A stretch of 64,000 bases of DNA from Candidatus Saccharibacteria bacterium oral taxon 488 (GCA_010202465.1 CP047919.1:744001-808000), one strand, 5' to 3'; positions 8,658 through 18,842 are shown, numbered from the stretch's first letter. Translations and numbers: made by a program. The notes: generated by a model from the sequence alone, not told the origin.

Positions 8658-9306
8658 CTTTTAGTCTCCTCTCCACTCGCGTCATCACACGGGTAAATAT
8701 CGCGGTCAACGCCAAGTACATCACCGCTGCGGCAAACAATGACTGAAACGCCGTGGCAGTTTGAAAACGAATATTATCAGCGCCGCGCATGATGTCATTC
8801 AGTCCAATCCAACCGACAACTGATGTCTCTTTCAGCAGGGCGATGAATTCGCTAATCAGTGCCGGCAACGAATTTTTGAGCGCTTGCGGCAAAATCACCA
8901 GGCGCATAGCCTGCCAGCGGCTAAAGCCTAGCGAACGCGCCGCCTCCATTTGTCCCTTGTCAACGCTTTCGATGCCGCCACGAATGATCTCGCCAATGTA
9001 GGCACCACTGTTGATACCAAAGGCAATGGCCGCCACAAAAATCTTCGGCATGAATTGATATGAGCCAAAGACCACGTAGTACATGATTAACAGCTGGACC
9101 AGCAGCGGTGTGCCCCGAATGATGTCGACATAAATCTTGCCAATCCAGTTGAGCGGTTTGATCGTCGAGGTACGAAGCAGCGCTACCACGAGGCCAATGA
9201 TTGTACCGAGGAGCAATGATAGAACTGTTAGCACCAAGGTCACCTCTAGGCCGTGCCACAAATACAGCCACCGGCCATCGCCGAAAATTACTTCCAGGAA
9301 ATTCAC
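8644..9306 (-). CDS. Polar amino-acid ABC transporter permease
   Basis: A HisM/GlnP-type inner-membrane permease of 220 residues with about five membrane segments. It contains the family stretch [11 protein letters not shown] near residues 83-93 and the EAA loop ([30 protein letters not shown], about residues 141-170) that docks on the ATPase. The C-terminus ends in basic residues after the last helix. It overlaps the substrate-binding gene by an ATGA junction and the ATPase by 14 nt, so the three are made in concert. A single permease gene suggests a homodimer in the membrane. Confidence 0.93.
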   Translation of the reverse strand: MNFLEVIFGDGRWLYLWHGLEVTLVLTVLSLLLGTIIGLVVALLRTSTIKPLNWIGKIYVDIIRGTPLLVQLLIMYYVVFGSYQFMPKIFVAAIAFGINSGAYIGEIIRGGIESVDKGQMEAARSLGFSRWQAMRLVILPQALKNSLPALISEFIALLKETSVVGWIGLNDIMRGADNIRFQTATAFQSLFAAAVMYLALTAIFTRVMTRVERRLKDGSE

Positions 9307-10127
9307 GATTCAAGCTCCTTTTTCTTCATCGACTCAAGCGCCCTCGGCCCAAAATGTTTGCGGATGAGATTGTCATATCGGCCGTCCTTTTTCATCTCCG
9401 CCAGCACTCGGTTAACTTTTTTTAGCAAGTCGTGATTATTGTTTTTGATGGCAATCGCATAATGCTCGCTCGATAGCTCACCCGGTAAAATTTCTAAGTT
9501 CGGAAAGCCAGCCGTGTACTGAGCCGCGGGCGCATCATCCAAAATCACTGCCTCGACGCCACCAGCATTGAGCTCCGTCAACACACTTGGCGCGGTTGGG
9601 AATTGTGACACTTTGGCACCGGTAATTTTTCCAGCCAGCGTATCGCCTGTCGTGCCTAACTGCACACCAATTTTCTTACCCGTCAGTTGATGTCTATTAC
9701 GAATTGGACTGCCTTTTTTGACAATGATCCGCTGCGAGGCTGAATAATACGGCTCAGAAAATAACGCATTTTTGGCACGCTCCGGTGTCACCGACATGCC
9801 AGCTACCGCCATGTCAATTTGCCCTGATTCCAACGCTGGCAGCAATCCGTCAAACGACATATCTTCAATCTTTAGCTTCTTGTTCATACTGCGGGCAATT
9901 TCCTTCGCCAAATCAACATCAAAACCAACAACTTCATTACCCTGCTTGTACTCAAACGGCTTGAACCCGGCATTGGTACCCATCACCAATACGTCATCAC
10001 TCTTGCCAAACCCACCTTCGCGCTGCAAAATGTCAAACGCCATAAAGCCAATCAACGCCACAAACAGCCCCAGGCCTATCCACCAACTAACGCCAAACCC
10101 CCGATGATGCGCTTTCGTTCTGTTCAT
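9303..10127 (-). CDS. Amino-acid ABC transporter substrate-binding protein, membrane-tethered
   Basis: A family-3 solute-binding protein of 274 residues. Residues 14-32 form a membrane anchor without a lipobox cysteine, so it is tethered rather than a lipoprotein. The mature part shows the expected opening ([29 protein letters not shown]), then [17 protein letters not shown], and the second-lobe [13 protein letters not shown]. Such proteins bind polar amino acids at the cell surface and pass them to the permease. It is the first gene of the operon. Its ATG lies 8 nt after TATACT (10136-10141) with no Shine-Dalgarno, a near-leaderless start. Ligand unknown; arginine or glutamine are the usual candidates. 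Confidence 0.92.
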   Translation of the reverse strand: MNRTKAHHRGFGVSWWIGLGLFVALIGFMAFDILQREGGFGKSDDVLVMGTNAGFKPFEYKQGNEVVGFDVDLAKEIARSMNKKLKIEDMSFDGLLPALESGQIDMAVAGMSVTPERAKNALFSEPYYSASQRIIVKKGSPIRNRHQLTGKKIGVQLGTTGDTLAGKITGAKVSQFPTAPSVLTELNAGGVEAVILDDAPAAQYTAGFPNLEILPGELSSEHYAIAIKNNNHDLLKKVNRVLAEMKKDGRYDNLIRKHFGPRALESMKKKELES

Positions 10128-10135
10128 GCTTATTT

Positions 10136-10205
10136 AGTATACGCGCTTTGAAAAGAAATGATAAGCCCCCAAACAGCCCACGTACCCAGACAAACGTTGT
10201 ATAAT
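10136..10205. promoter_or_regulatory. Divergent promoter pair between ABC operon and OpgB-like gene
   Basis: On the minus strand TATACT (10136-10141) lies 8 nt before the ATG at 10127. On the plus strand TATAAT (10200-10205) lies 6 nt before the ATG at 10212. Both genes lack a Shine-Dalgarno, and their -35 elements are weak. Confidence 0.65.
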
Positions 10206-10211
10206 ATCATT

Positions 10212-11732
10212 ATGAGCACCTCTCCGTCTGGCCGCGGCGCCAACAACCGCATTATCATTCGCGTGGCTATCGTCTTGCTATTACTATGTAGCGCTGTTTT
10301 CTTTGTCGCTAGCCGTTATAAAATTGTGCAATTTCGTGACGCCAAGATTGACGAGATTTTATTCTATTTCAAGAACGGCCTGGCGGGTGGGCAGTCTAGC
10401 AGCTTTGCCTCAGCCGTCTGGGAAAATATCCCCTACGTCATTGGGCTGCTCATCATTTTGCTACTGCCAATCATCCTCAAACTACGTTGGAAAAAACGAC
10501 CGCTCCGCTTACGCCACCAAGCGTATTACGCGGGCGGCCTATTCATGATCAGCCTAGCGCTGTTAGTTCAAAGTTTCAGCATCCCCGCCTACGTCATCGC
10601 CCTCGCCCAGTCGTCAAAGATCTATGATCAGCATTATGTCGATCCGCGCGGCGTCAAATTGACGTTTCCTAGTACCAAACGCAACTTAATTTATGTCTAC
10701 GTCGAGTCGCTGGAAAATACGCCCGCCGCCAAAGCCAATGGCGGCATGAGCGACAAATCAGTCATTCCGGAGTTAGAGAAATTGGCACTAACTAACACCT
10801 CATTTTCACACCGACCCTCAGGTCTCGGCGGCGCCCTGCCTGCACACGGTACCACTTGGACGGTAGCCGGCATGACCGCTCAATCCGCCGGCGTGCCGCT
10901 CAAAGACGGCGGGGTGTTCGGTGACCGCGACCGCAACGGTATGGGTGATTTTAATAAATTCTTGCCGGGCGCTTATACCCTCGGGCAGGTGCTTGAAAAG
11001 GCTGGCTACAACCAATCATTCCTCATGGGCTCAAACAAAGCCTTCGGCGGCCGCGATAAATTACTGGAGCAACACGGCGATTACCACATTATTGATCTTA
11101 CCTACGCCCAAAAACATGGGTTAGTCCCACAGGATTACAAGGTATGGTGGGGCTACGAAGACAAAAAGCTTTTTCAATTTGCCCGCGACGAGGCCACTCG
11201 TCTCAGCAAGTCCGACAAGCCATTCAACCTGCAAATGCTGACCGTTGACACGCACTTCACCGATGGCTGGATGGATAAAGATGTTTGCAAGGAGCAATTT
11301 GAGGCGAAATACGACAATGTTCATGCCTGCGCCTCCAAACAAATCGCGTCCTTCGTCGAGTGGGTCAAGCAACAGCCATTTTACGCCAATACCACCATCA
11401 TCATTAGCGGCGACCACCTCGGCATGCAGACGCCATATTACGAAGAAAAGATTGCCGGTGCTCCCTACCAACGAACTGTCTATAACGCCTTCATCAACCC
11501 CGCCGTCCAGCCAACTCGCGCCACTAACCGCCAATTCGCTGCCTTTGACATGTATCCGTCGACCCTGGCGGCACTGGGCGTGACGGTGGACGGCGACCGT
11601 ATGGGGCTGGGTACTAATTTGTTCTCAAATCGCCAGACACTGGTTGAACAATTTGGTGGTATTGACCAGCTCAATACTGAACTCAGCAAGCGCTCAACTT
11701 ACTACGAGCGGCGGATCTTGAGCAGTTCATAA
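10212..11732 (+). CDS. OpgB/LtaS-like phosphoglycerol transferase (sulfatase fold)
   Basis: A membrane enzyme of 506 residues: three or four N-terminal helices (about residues 13-155), then an extracytoplasmic sulfatase-fold domain. The nucleophile strand IYVYVESLENT and the GTTWTVAGMTAQSAGVPL stretch resemble OpgB/MdoB, with later VDTHFTDGW and IISGDHLGM metal-site motifs. Enzymes of this kind move phosphoglycerol from a lipid to a glycan or build polyglycerol-phosphate, so it probably decorates a surface polymer. The longer open frame from 10158 overlaps the promoter, so ATG 10212 (6 nt after TATAAT) is used. It is a single-gene unit, convergent with galE. Confidence 0.85.
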   Translation: MSTSPSGRGANNRIIIRVAIVLLLLCSAVFFVASRYKIVQFRDAKIDEILFYFKNGLAGGQSSSFASAVWENIPYVIGLLIILLLPIILKLRWKKRPLRLRHQAYYAGGLFMISLALLVQSFSIPAYVIALAQSSKIYDQHYVDPRGVKLTFPSTKRNLIYVYVESLENTPAAKANGGMSDKSVIPELEKLALTNTSFSHRPSGLGGALPAHGTTWTVAGMTAQSAGVPLKDGGVFGDRDRNGMGDFNKFLPGAYTLGQVLEKAGYNQSFLMGSNKAFGGRDKLLEQHGDYHIIDLTYAQKHGLVPQDYKVWWGYEDKKLFQFARDEATRLSKSDKPFNLQMLTVDTHFTDGWMDKDVCKEQFEAKYDNVHACASKQIASFVEWVKQQPFYANTTIIISGDHLGMQTPYYEEKIAGAPYQRTVYNAFINPAVQPTRATNRQFAAFDMYPSTLAALGVTVDGDRMGLGTNLFSNRQTLVEQFGGIDQLNTELSKRSTYYERRILSSS

Positions 11733-11800
11733 ATAAACGTCTCGCCTACATAAAAATCCGACGAGTCGCCCCGCCGGATTGAATAGGTATGTCAAGAGAA

Positions 11801-12814
11801 TCACGTCTCGTAACCGTTCGGATTATTGCTCTGCCAATTCCAGGCATCGCGGCAAGCGTCCTCAATCGTCAATTCTGCCCGCCAGCCCAGCTCTGCCCCT
11901 GCCAAACTCGGGTCAGCATAGCACGCGGCGATGTCGCCCGGTCGGCGCGGCGTGATTTGGTATGGGACGTCCCGGCCCGACGCTGTTTCAAATGCTTTCA
12001 CCAACTCCAACACCGACGTACCGCGGCCAGTACCGATATTATACACCTTATATTCATCCGGCTCGCCCAAATGTTCCAACGCCGCCACGTGTGCCCGCGC
12101 CAAATCAACCACGTGAATATAATCGCGCACACCCGTGCCATCCGGTGTGTCATAATCGTCGCCAAACACACTCAAATGGTCGCGCTTGCCGACTGCCACT
12201 TGCGACACAAACGGCAGCAAATTATTCGGAATGCCCGACGGATCTTCACCAATGCGGCCGCTCGGATGAGCGCCGACGGGATTGAAGTAGCGCAGCGAGG
12301 TAAACTGCCAGCCCTGCTTGGTTACCGCCACATCGCGCAGAATGTGCTCGATCATCAGCTTGGTCTGACCGTACGGATTAGTCGCCGACAGCGGCATATC
12401 CTCGGTAATCGGCAGTCGCGCCGGATCGCCATACACCGTTGCTGAGCTCGAAAAGACCAGCTTTTTCACGTCAAATTCCTGCATGACATCCAGCAGCGTC
12501 AAGGTACTTTCCAAATTGTTCTGATAATAGAGCAGCGCCTTTTCCACCGACTCGCCGACAGCCTTCAGACCTGCAAAATGAATCGCTGCGTCAATTGCCT
12601 CAGACTTAAATAACTCCGCCAGCCGCGCCCGATCACGTAAGTCAAACTCATAAAACGGCACCGACTGGCCGGTAATCTCCTCAACCCGCCGCAAACTCTC
12701 GGCGGATGAATTTGATAAGTTATCAACCACTACCACGCTATGGCCCGACGCCAGCAGTTCAATGATGGTGTGGCTGCCGATATAGCCAGCACCGCCAGTA
12801 ACGAGAATGTTCAT
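11801..12814 (-). CDS. galE: UDP-glucose 4-epimerase
   Basis: An extended short-chain dehydrogenase of 337 residues, the usual GalE length. The NAD-binding GGAGYIGSHT is at residues 7-16. The catalytic Ser/Thr motif is FSSSATVYG near 121-129, with Y-x3-K in NPYGQTKLMIE near 147-157, and substrate loops YFNPVGAHPSG and GTGVRDYIHV follow. It interconverts UDP-glucose and UDP-galactose and so feeds glycan synthesis. A plain ribosome site (GAAAGGGG) precedes the ATG, and an extended -10 (TGA-TATAAT, 12846-12854) gives a leader of about 25 nt, unlike the leaderless genes nearby. It stands alone, divergent from clpB. Confidence 0.96.
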   Translation of the reverse strand: MNILVTGGAGYIGSHTIIELLASGHSVVVVDNLSNSSAESLRRVEEITGQSVPFYEFDLRDRARLAELFKSEAIDAAIHFAGLKAVGESVEKALLYYQNNLESTLTLLDVMQEFDVKKLVFSSSATVYGDPARLPITEDMPLSATNPYGQTKLMIEHILRDVAVTKQGWQFTSLRYFNPVGAHPSGRIGEDPSGIPNNLLPFVSQVAVGKRDHLSVFGDDYDTPDGTGVRDYIHVVDLARAHVAALEHLGEPDEYKVYNIGTGRGTSVLELVKAFETASGRDVPYQITPRRPGDIAACYADPSLAGAELGWRAELTIEDACRDAWNWQSNNPNGYET

Positions 12815-12845
12815 GAAGTACCCCTTTCGCTATGATTCTAGTATT

Positions 12846-12854
12846 ATTATATCA
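12846..12854 (-). promoter_or_regulatory. galE: galE promoter (extended -10)
   Basis: TGA-TATAAT on the minus strand, hexamer 12846-12851. Transcription would start roughly 25 nt before the ATG, leaving room for the GAAAGGGG site. Confidence 0.65.
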
Positions 12855-12914
12855 GATGTAAACTGTAGCCATATCGCTCGTATAGGACATACGTTTATTA
12901 AGCAGTAGTCTGGG

Positions 12915-12952
12915 TTAGCACTCTTGCACTGAGAGTGCTAATTTGCTATGAT
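12915..12952 (+). promoter_or_regulatory. CIRCE operator and clpB promoter
   Basis: TTAGCACTC-N9-GAGTGCTAA (12915-12941) is an exact CIRCE inverted repeat, the binding site of the heat-shock repressor HrcA. It overlaps the promoter: -35 TTGCAC (12924-12929) lies within its spacer, 17 bp separate it from the extended -10 TGC-TATGAT (hexamer 12947-12952). Repressor binding would block polymerase. The leader to the clpB ATG is about 80 nt. No hrcA gene is in the window. Confidence 0.93.
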
Positions 12953-13040
12953 AATCATATCAATTATCCCCGCTCTGTCTCTTGCCGCGGCGCGTCATAA
13001 ATACGGACTTAGAAAAGCCCAAAAAATCAAAGGAGGACCT

Positions 13041-15182
13041 ATGCCACCAAATATGCAAGAAGAATTACAGCAACCGCTGGAGAAATTCGGCACTGATATC
13101 ACGGCGCTCGCCAGAGAACATAAACTCGATCCGGTCATCGGGCGCGACGAGGAAATTCGCCGCACCATGCAGATCTTGAGCCGGCGCACCAAGAATAACC
13201 CGGTGCTGATCGGCGAGCCGGGCGTCGGTAAAACCGCCATCGTCGAAGCCTTGGCGCAGCGCATCGTCAAAGGCGACGTACCGGCGTCGCTGAAAGATAA
13301 GCGGCTGATTTCCTTGGAAATTTCCAGTTTACTGGCTGGAGCGAGCTTTCGCGGTCAATTTGAAGAGCGCCTCAAAGCAATTTTGAAAGAAGTTGAAGAG
13401 GCTGCTGGCGAAATTATTTTGTTCGTTGATGAAATTCACACCATGGTCGGCGCCGGTAAAACCGAAGGCAGCATGGATGCCGGCAATATGCTCAAACCCG
13501 CCCTGGCACGCGGTAAACTACACATGATTGGCGCGACAACCTTGGCGGAGTATCGCCAGCATGTCGAAAAAGACGCAGCCCTGGAACGGCGTTTTCAGCC
13601 AGTTTACGTCGGCGAGCCGAGTTTTGACGATACCGTGGCGATTTTGCGCGGCCTGAAGGAAAAGTACGAAGTGCATCACGGCGTTAAAATCTCTGACGAT
13701 GCCATCGTGGCGGCGGCGCGGCTATCCACCCGCTATCTGCCTGATCGCTTTTTACCTGATAAGGCCGTCGATTTGCTGGATGAAGCCACCAGCGCTCTGA
13801 AGATGCAGCTAGAGAGTGTGCCGATTGCTCTCGATCGGCTGAATAACCGCCGCTTGCAGCTGGAGATTGAGGAAGCCGCGCTGAAAAAAGACAAATCTGA
13901 CCACGCCAAAGCCCGCACAGCAGAAATCAAACAGCAAATCACCGACCTTCGGGCTCAAGCCGAGGTGATTGACAGTAAATGGCAGCACGAAAAGGACATT
14001 CTCCAGACCGTCAATACCGCTACTGAAAAAATGGATAGTCTGCGCTCGCAACTAGAAATCGCCGAGCGCGACGCCGACCTGGCCACCGCCAGCCGCATCA
14101 AATACGGCGACCTGCCAGAGTTGGAGAAAAAGCTGGCTAGCGCCCGCCAGGAACTGGCGGCTATCCCGCCGGCTGACCGCCTGCTGCGTGAAGAAGTCAC
14201 CCCTGATGACATCGCCAGCGTGGTGGCGCGCTGGACGGGCATTCCGGTGGAGCGGCTGATTGAGACCGAATCCAGCAAATTGTCCAAATTAGAGGAACAC
14301 ATCAGCACCCAAGTGATTGGTCAAGATAAAGCCATCGCCGCGGTAGCTAGCGCCATTCGCCGCTCGCGCGCTGGCCTCAGTGATACCAACCGGCCAATCG
14401 GCTCCTTCCTCTTCCTCGGCCCCACCGGCGTTGGTAAAACAGAGGTAGCCCGCAGCCTGTGCCGCGAATTATTTGACGACGAACACGCCATGATTCGCAT
14501 CGATATGAGCGAATATATGGAGCGGCACGCCGTAGCCCGCCTGATTGGCTCGCCGCCAGGCTACGTCGGTTACGATCAGGGCGGCCAACTCACCGAAGCG
14601 GTCCGCCGCCGCCCCTACAGCGTGGTGTTGTTTGATGAAATCGAAAAGGCCCACCCCGATGTCTTTAACGTGCTTCTCCAGGTGCTCGACGATGGTCGCC
14701 TGACCGATGGCCAGGGGCGAACAGTCGATTTTTCGAACACGGTCATCATCATGACCAGCAATGTCGGCTCGCAAGCAATTATGGATTTTTCTGGCGACGA
14801 TCTGTCGGCACTGGATAATCAAATGCTTGAGGTCCTCAGACAACATTTCCGTCCAGAGTTCCTCAACCGCATTGACGATATCGTTATTTTTGACCGCATT
14901 CGACCAGAAGCGATGCGGGCAATTGTCGATGTTCATTTGACCAAAGTAGCTCGCCAAGTTAAAGACAGCCGCGACATCACGCTGGAATTTGACGAGAGCG
15001 TCCGCGACATGCTGGCCCGGGATGGCTACGACCCGGCCTTTGGCGCCCGCCCGCTCAAGCGCTTGGTGCAAAAGCGTATTCTTGACCCGCTAGCACTGGA
15101 GCTGATTGACGGGCGAATTCATGATGGCATGGCAGTAAAAGTGAATATGATTAACGACCGCATGAAGTTCCAAAAACAATAA
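13041..15182 (+). CDS. clpB: ClpB disaggregase lacking the N-terminal domain
   Basis: An AAA+ chaperone of 713 residues that pulls apart protein aggregates with DnaK. It starts directly before the first ATPase domain (Walker A GEPGVGKT, Walker B ILFVDEIH). The coiled-coil middle domain follows at about residues 385-505, with the family's [11 protein letters not shown] motif, so this is ClpB and not ClpC. The second ATPase domain has [11 protein letters not shown] and [15 protein letters not shown], then the C-terminal small domain with [12 protein letters not shown]. The roughly 145-residue N-terminal substrate domain is absent. ATG 13041 is chosen for its AAAGGAGG site; upstream codons lie over the promoter. 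The gene is controlled by CIRCE. Confidence 0.94.
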   Translation: MPPNMQEELQQPLEKFGTDITALAREHKLDPVIGRDEEIRRTMQILSRRTKNNPVLIGEPGVGKTAIVEALAQRIVKGDVPASLKDKRLISLEISSLLAGASFRGQFEERLKAILKEVEEAAGEIILFVDEIHTMVGAGKTEGSMDAGNMLKPALARGKLHMIGATTLAEYRQHVEKDAALERRFQPVYVGEPSFDDTVAILRGLKEKYEVHHGVKISDDAIVAAARLSTRYLPDRFLPDKAVDLLDEATSALKMQLESVPIALDRLNNRRLQLEIEEAALKKDKSDHAKARTAEIKQQITDLRAQAEVIDSKWQHEKDILQTVNTATEKMDSLRSQLEIAERDADLATASRIKYGDLPELEKKLASARQELAAIPPADRLLREEVTPDDIASVVARWTGIPVERLIETESSKLSKLEEHISTQVIGQDKAIAAVASAIRRSRAGLSDTNRPIGSFLFLGPTGVGKTEVARSLCRELFDDEHAMIRIDMSEYMERHAVARLIGSPPGYVGYDQGGQLTEAVRRRPYSVVLFDEIEKAHPDVFNVLLQVLDDGRLTDGQGRTVDFSNTVIIMTSNVGSQAIMDFSGDDLSALDNQMLEVLRQHFRPEFLNRIDDIVIFDRIRPEAMRAIVDVHLTKVARQVKDSRDITLEFDESVRDMLARDGYDPAFGARPLKRLVQKRILDPLALELIDGRIHDGMAVKVNMINDRMKFQKQ

Positions 15183-15300
15183 TTAAGTTTCACCTATTTC
15201 CCTGATTAACACCTTCCATCGTCGTACAGCCGCGTAAACACGCCCGCATTTGGCCGCAAACGTCCGAAGCCCCGCCTTGATTGAATCAATGCAGAGCAAG

Positions 15301-15335
15301 AAAAAGCGTCCCAGCCGCCAACTGGAACGCTTTTC
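15301..15335. terminator. Bidirectional hairpin terminator between clpB and the ABC exporter
   Basis: Arms AAAGCGTCCCAG and CTGGAACGCTTT (one mismatch) are flanked by A5 on one side and T4 on the other. On the minus strand it ends GCTTTTTCTT, a good U-tract just past the permease stop at 15363. It can also stop readthrough from clpB. Confidence 0.8.
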
Positions 15336-15362
15336 GGTAGATTATCCTCGGACCGAAGCACA

Positions 15363-17588
15363 CTACTCGGTTTGATTAGCCTCTGCCCGCGTCAGCTTAT
15401 CAACCATCGGCAGAATCAGGTAAATACCGATGATGGCTGCCGCCAGACCGATACCAACGATGGCAAAGTACGTTGGTGTTAACACCGGCTTCAGCGTCGT
15501 CGAGAATGTGCTGGTAAACACCGCCCCCGTCCATACGCCAAGGCTACACGACAGAATCGAGGTGATCAGCAGCGGCGCCGCCGACTCAACCATCACCAAG
15601 CGCTTCAACTGCGCGAGGCGCATACCGCCCAGCCGCAGCGTGTACAGCGAGCGACGACGTTCCATTAGCCCGCCAATCGTCGAGACGATCAAGCTTGCCA
15701 CCGCCACGAACAGCGTCACGCCGATACCGACATAGGCTAAGTCGGCAAACTCGCGAATCGTTGGATTGATATGCGGCTTCTTGGCATCAGTACCGCTCAC
15801 TGCATAGGTTAAATCGTACTGATTAGCCTTCGCCGTCACCAAGGTACGCAGCTTCTCGATGTCATCGTCTGATTTCAATGTCACCAAATATTCTTTAGCG
15901 CCATTCGTATCAACCCGGTCATTAATCAGTGACACATTTTTGACCACCGGCTTATCAAAATTCAGCAGTGCAAATTGGTCGGGTTGAGCACTATTCGGAC
16001 ACGCGTGCTCGGTGTACATTGCCAAATCTTGGCAGCGAATCGCGTCGCCGTCCTCACGCGGATAGGTCGTCGCCACCGACGTGATGTAAGATTCTTGCTT
16101 TAGCTGCTCTGCCATATCACCTGGTAGCGAACGACCGATGACAATTGCCGTACCGCGCTTTAATTGCGAAAAGCCGTTATCTTTGACAGCTTGAGCGTTT
16201 AAGCCTTCAATACCGCTGGTCGCCGTCAAGTAAAAGCTACCCGCAAACAGCGCCAATACCACGCCGCTGACGCTGCGGAAAATTGTCCGCGAATGCACCG
16301 CCGTACGCTTACCAGCAATCAACATCGAAGCGTTATTAGCCCAGCGAGCTGCCAACAGCGACAGCTTATTAGTCAGCCAGCCGCCAGCCAGAATCAAGCC
16401 GAACATCACCAGCAGCAGCGCCGCCATCAATAGTACCGACGGCAGAGCTGATTCTTTATTAGCCGCCAGCCAATCCCGCCCTGGCTTCGACGACAGCCAA
16501 GCAAAGAACGCAATACCAAGTGCCGGTACCAGCGCCCGCCAAGCGCGCAATTTCTTCACCTTTTCAACCGAACGCGACACGCCCAGCGGCGAAATCTGCG
16601 CCCGGCGCATCCGCCGCCAGTTGACAAACATCGTTAGTCCCAGCGTCAAACCGATAATCAACGCATATTGCGTGCCAGTTAGCACCAAGTCGCTAGGATT
16701 AAATCGCATGCCGTCCATCTTGAAAGCCTGTAGCGGCGCTTGCAGCAGCCAGAACGCGCCCAGCCCGATAATCACGCCAACCACCGACGCCAACAGCGAT
16801 TCTAGCATCAACACCAGCCCCACTTGCTGCTTAGTTGCGCCAATCAGCCGCAAGGCGGCATAGCGTTTCTCACGCTGCGCGGCGCCCAGTTGCGTTGCTA
16901 CTGACACGAAAATGACAATTGGAAACAGCAGGATCGTCCCGCCGACACCAAATACAATGATCGCTACCGGATCAAATACAGCGCTCGACTTCAATCCATT
17001 GGTGTCCGTCCGATAGACATCAGCAAAGTATGACGGCTGCCCCTGAGATTTGGTAAAAGCATCGCTCTCGGCCACTTCCTCGGCGCTCGCGCCACGTACC
17101 ATCATCAGTGCATCCGGGCTGGCAACATATTCGCTAGGAATTACGCCAAGGTATTTGGTATTTTTACCAAAACGTGCCAAGATATTGTCCTCTGGATGCT
17201 GAGCAACCGCATCGGCCAACGCTTTTGATAAGTAGTATTCACCAGGACGCGGCGTTTTTAGCTTGGCAAATTGCGGCGATTTAGCCGTGCCGTACATTGA
17301 ATAAGACTGGATGGACTGACCGCGCCATTTCGACGCATCACCACGCCAGGTGCCGCCAATTTTCAGCGGTTCAACACCCTCAATCGGTTTTTGTTCAGCC
17401 GCACCGCGAGCCGCCTGATACGCCGCCGTATTAATTGCTAGCCCACTAGCGCGCCCCTTTATCCCGTTGATACCAGCCGTAAAGCAGCACACCAGCACGA
17501 TCCCCAGCGCCACCGCCGCCGTGGTCAGACCCAGACGCGCGAACGACTGGCGGCCAGACTTTTGTAATAACATCCAACTAACGCTCAT
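15363..17588 (-). CDS. FtsX/MacB-type ABC transporter permease
   Basis: A 741-residue permease with an N-terminal membrane helix, a large extracytoplasmic part, three grouped helices around residues 200-330, a second extracytoplasmic region, and three more C-terminal helices. This duplicated FtsX-domain layout is that of the large Gram-positive permeases that export lipids or peptides or sense antibiotics. Its ATG overlaps the ATPase stop (ATGA). With the PadR regulator upstream, the set looks like a drug or envelope-stress responsive exporter. The second extracytoplasmic part holds a Cys pair (IRCQDLAMYTEHACPNS) that may form a disulfide. Substrate unknown. Confidence 0.88.
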   Translation of the reverse strand: MSVSWMLLQKSGRQSFARLGLTTAAVALGIVLVCCFTAGINGIKGRASGLAINTAAYQAARGAAEQKPIEGVEPLKIGGTWRGDASKWRGQSIQSYSMYGTAKSPQFAKLKTPRPGEYYLSKALADAVAQHPEDNILARFGKNTKYLGVIPSEYVASPDALMMVRGASAEEVAESDAFTKSQGQPSYFADVYRTDTNGLKSSAVFDPVAIIVFGVGGTILLFPIVIFVSVATQLGAAQREKRYAALRLIGATKQQVGLVLMLESLLASVVGVIIGLGAFWLLQAPLQAFKMDGMRFNPSDLVLTGTQYALIIGLTLGLTMFVNWRRMRRAQISPLGVSRSVEKVKKLRAWRALVPALGIAFFAWLSSKPGRDWLAANKESALPSVLLMAALLLVMFGLILAGGWLTNKLSLLAARWANNASMLIAGKRTAVHSRTIFRSVSGVVLALFAGSFYLTATSGIEGLNAQAVKDNGFSQLKRGTAIVIGRSLPGDMAEQLKQESYITSVATTYPREDGDAIRCQDLAMYTEHACPNSAQPDQFALLNFDKPVVKNVSLINDRVDTNGAKEYLVTLKSDDDIEKLRTLVTAKANQYDLTYAVSGTDAKKPHINPTIREFADLAYVGIGVTLFVAVASLIVSTIGGLMERRRSLYTLRLGGMRLAQLKRLVMVESAAPLLITSILSCSLGVWTGAVFTSTFSTTLKPVLTPTYFAIVGIGLAAAIIGIYLILPMVDKLTRAEANQTE

Positions 17589-18313
17589 CGGATAATCCTC
17601 GCATTAGTTTTATTAAGCCTCACCCGCATTGGATTTACCGCCGCCTCGGCGCCAGAAATCTGCCCATCACGGACGATGATTTCCCGATCAGCATAGGCGG
17701 CAATCGTTGGCTCGTGCGTCACCATAATAACCGTTGTGCCGTGGTCTTTGGCGGTTTTGATAAATAACTCCATGACCTTTTCTGAGTTCAGACTATCCAG
17801 CGAACCAGTCGGCTCGTCAGCGAACAGCACTTTCGGCTCAATCACCATGGCTCGGGCGATCGCCACCCGCTGCATTTGTCCGCCCGACAACTCGCCAAGC
17901 ATGCTGTCAGCTTTACTCGCCAGCTCAACCTTGTTCAGCCATGATTTCGCCTTTTGATAGGCCTCGTTTCGCTTGACGCCGTTGAGCAGTAGTGGCAACG
18001 CTACATTGTCCAGCGCCGTTAGCTCCGGCACTAGCTGTCCAAACTGAAAGACAAAACCAAAGCTGGTGCGCCTTAGCAGACTGCGCTTATCGTCACCCAT
18101 CTTATCAATCCGCTGGCCGTCGAAGTCGATCTCGCCGCCATCAACTTTGGTAATCGCTGCCAAGCTGTGTAGCAGTGTTGACTTACCAGAACCCGACGGA
18201 CCCATAATCGCCAGTACTTCGCCCGCCTCGACATCCAAGCTAACACCGCGCAGCGCCTGCGTTTGCCCGAACGACTTTGTAATATTTTTAGCGCTAATTA
18301 TTGGTTTGCTCAT
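17585..18313 (-). CDS. ABC transporter ATPase (MacB/LolD type)
   Basis: An ATPase subunit of 242 residues. Walker A GPSGSGKSTLLH is near residue 39, the Q-loop FVFQFGQLVPE follows, the signature is [15 protein letters not shown], and Walker B is VLFADEPTGSLDS with H-loop VTHEP. The FADEPTGxLD form is typical of the MacB/LolD/FtsE class that drives FtsX-type permeases by mechanotransmission. Its start overlaps the padR stop by 20 nt, and its stop overlaps the permease ATG, so all three proteins are translated together. Confidence 0.93.
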   Translation of the reverse strand: MSKPIISAKNITKSFGQTQALRGVSLDVEAGEVLAIMGPSGSGKSTLLHSLAAITKVDGGEIDFDGQRIDKMGDDKRSLLRRTSFGFVFQFGQLVPELTALDNVALPLLLNGVKRNEAYQKAKSWLNKVELASKADSMLGELSGGQMQRVAIARAMVIEPKVLFADEPTGSLDSLNSEKVMELFIKTAKDHGTTVIMVTHEPTIAAYADREIIVRDGQISGAEAAVNPMRVRLNKTNARIIR

Positions 18314-18836
18314 GCAAAATTTCCTCCTTTAGCCGCGTTAACCGCGAAATAGTTAATTCAATCCAGCGTAAATCCGCCTCCAAATGATACAGCGCATGAT
18401 CGATCAGCAGCATATCCGATAAATTGCTGTCACGCCGCTGAGCTGTCAGCTCACGCATCCGTTGGATGTGCGCCTGCCGTTGATTATCCAGATACGGCGA
18501 AGCGTCACCGTCCTTCAGGATGGCCAGCACTGCTTTGATATACATGGTCGCTTGCAGTTGCGGCGACGGCGCCTCTGGTGATTCCAGCCACGCCTGCAAA
18601 TCTTGCTTACCCTCGTCGGTAATTTCATACCGAACCCGATCCGGCCCGCCCGATTCGCTGGTATCAGTAATTTCTTTGACCTTGTTGTCGCGTTTGAGCC
18701 GCGCCAGAGTTGAATATATCTGACCGGTTAAAATTGGCTTGTCCTTACCAAAATAGCCGTCATATTTTTTCTTTAACTCATAGCCATAATTTGACTCTTC
18801 CGCTAAAAAACCTAACAGGGTATATTGAACGCTCAT
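18294..18836 (-). CDS. PadR-family transcriptional repressor
   Basis: About 180 residues. The N-terminal winged helix (MSVQYTLLGFLAEESNYGYELKKKYDGYFG...LTGQIYSTLARLKRDNKV) is classic PadR, and the C-terminal helical region (about residues 90-180) is the Vir-like dimerisation part. It is the first gene of the padR-ATPase-permease operon, and two matching palindromes sit on its own promoter. It therefore very likely represses the exporter and itself until a ligand binds. The open frame extends to 18884, but that stretch contains the promoter; ATG 18836 lies 6 nt after TATAGT with no Shine-Dalgarno. Confidence 0.92.
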   Translation of the reverse strand: MSVQYTLLGFLAEESNYGYELKKKYDGYFGKDKPILTGQIYSTLARLKRDNKVKEITDTSESGGPDRVRYEITDEGKQDLQAWLESPEAPSPQLQATMYIKAVLAILKDGDASPYLDNQRQAHIQRMRELTAQRRDSNLSDMLLIDHALYHLEADLRWIELTISRLTRLKEEILHEQTNN

Positions 18837-18842
18837 ACTCTT

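Noticed and set aside
11738..11790. Short AATCCG/CGGATT repeat as a terminator between the OpgB-like gene and galE
   Set aside because: Only a 6-bp stem with a 14-nt loop and no T-run on either strand.
11789..12445. A 218-codon plus-strand open frame opposite galE
   Set aside because: It is a frame shadow of galE: Arg/His/Cys-rich composition, no recognised motif, and the opposite strand encodes a perfect epimerase.
12948..13040. N-terminal extension of ClpB
   Set aside because: These codons overlap the -10 box and leader; the AAAGGAGG site belongs to ATG 13041 and the homologous protein begins there.
14469..15071. 200-codon minus-strand frame within clpB
   Set aside because: It lies opposite the highly conserved second ATPase domain of ClpB and has no ribosome site or motif.
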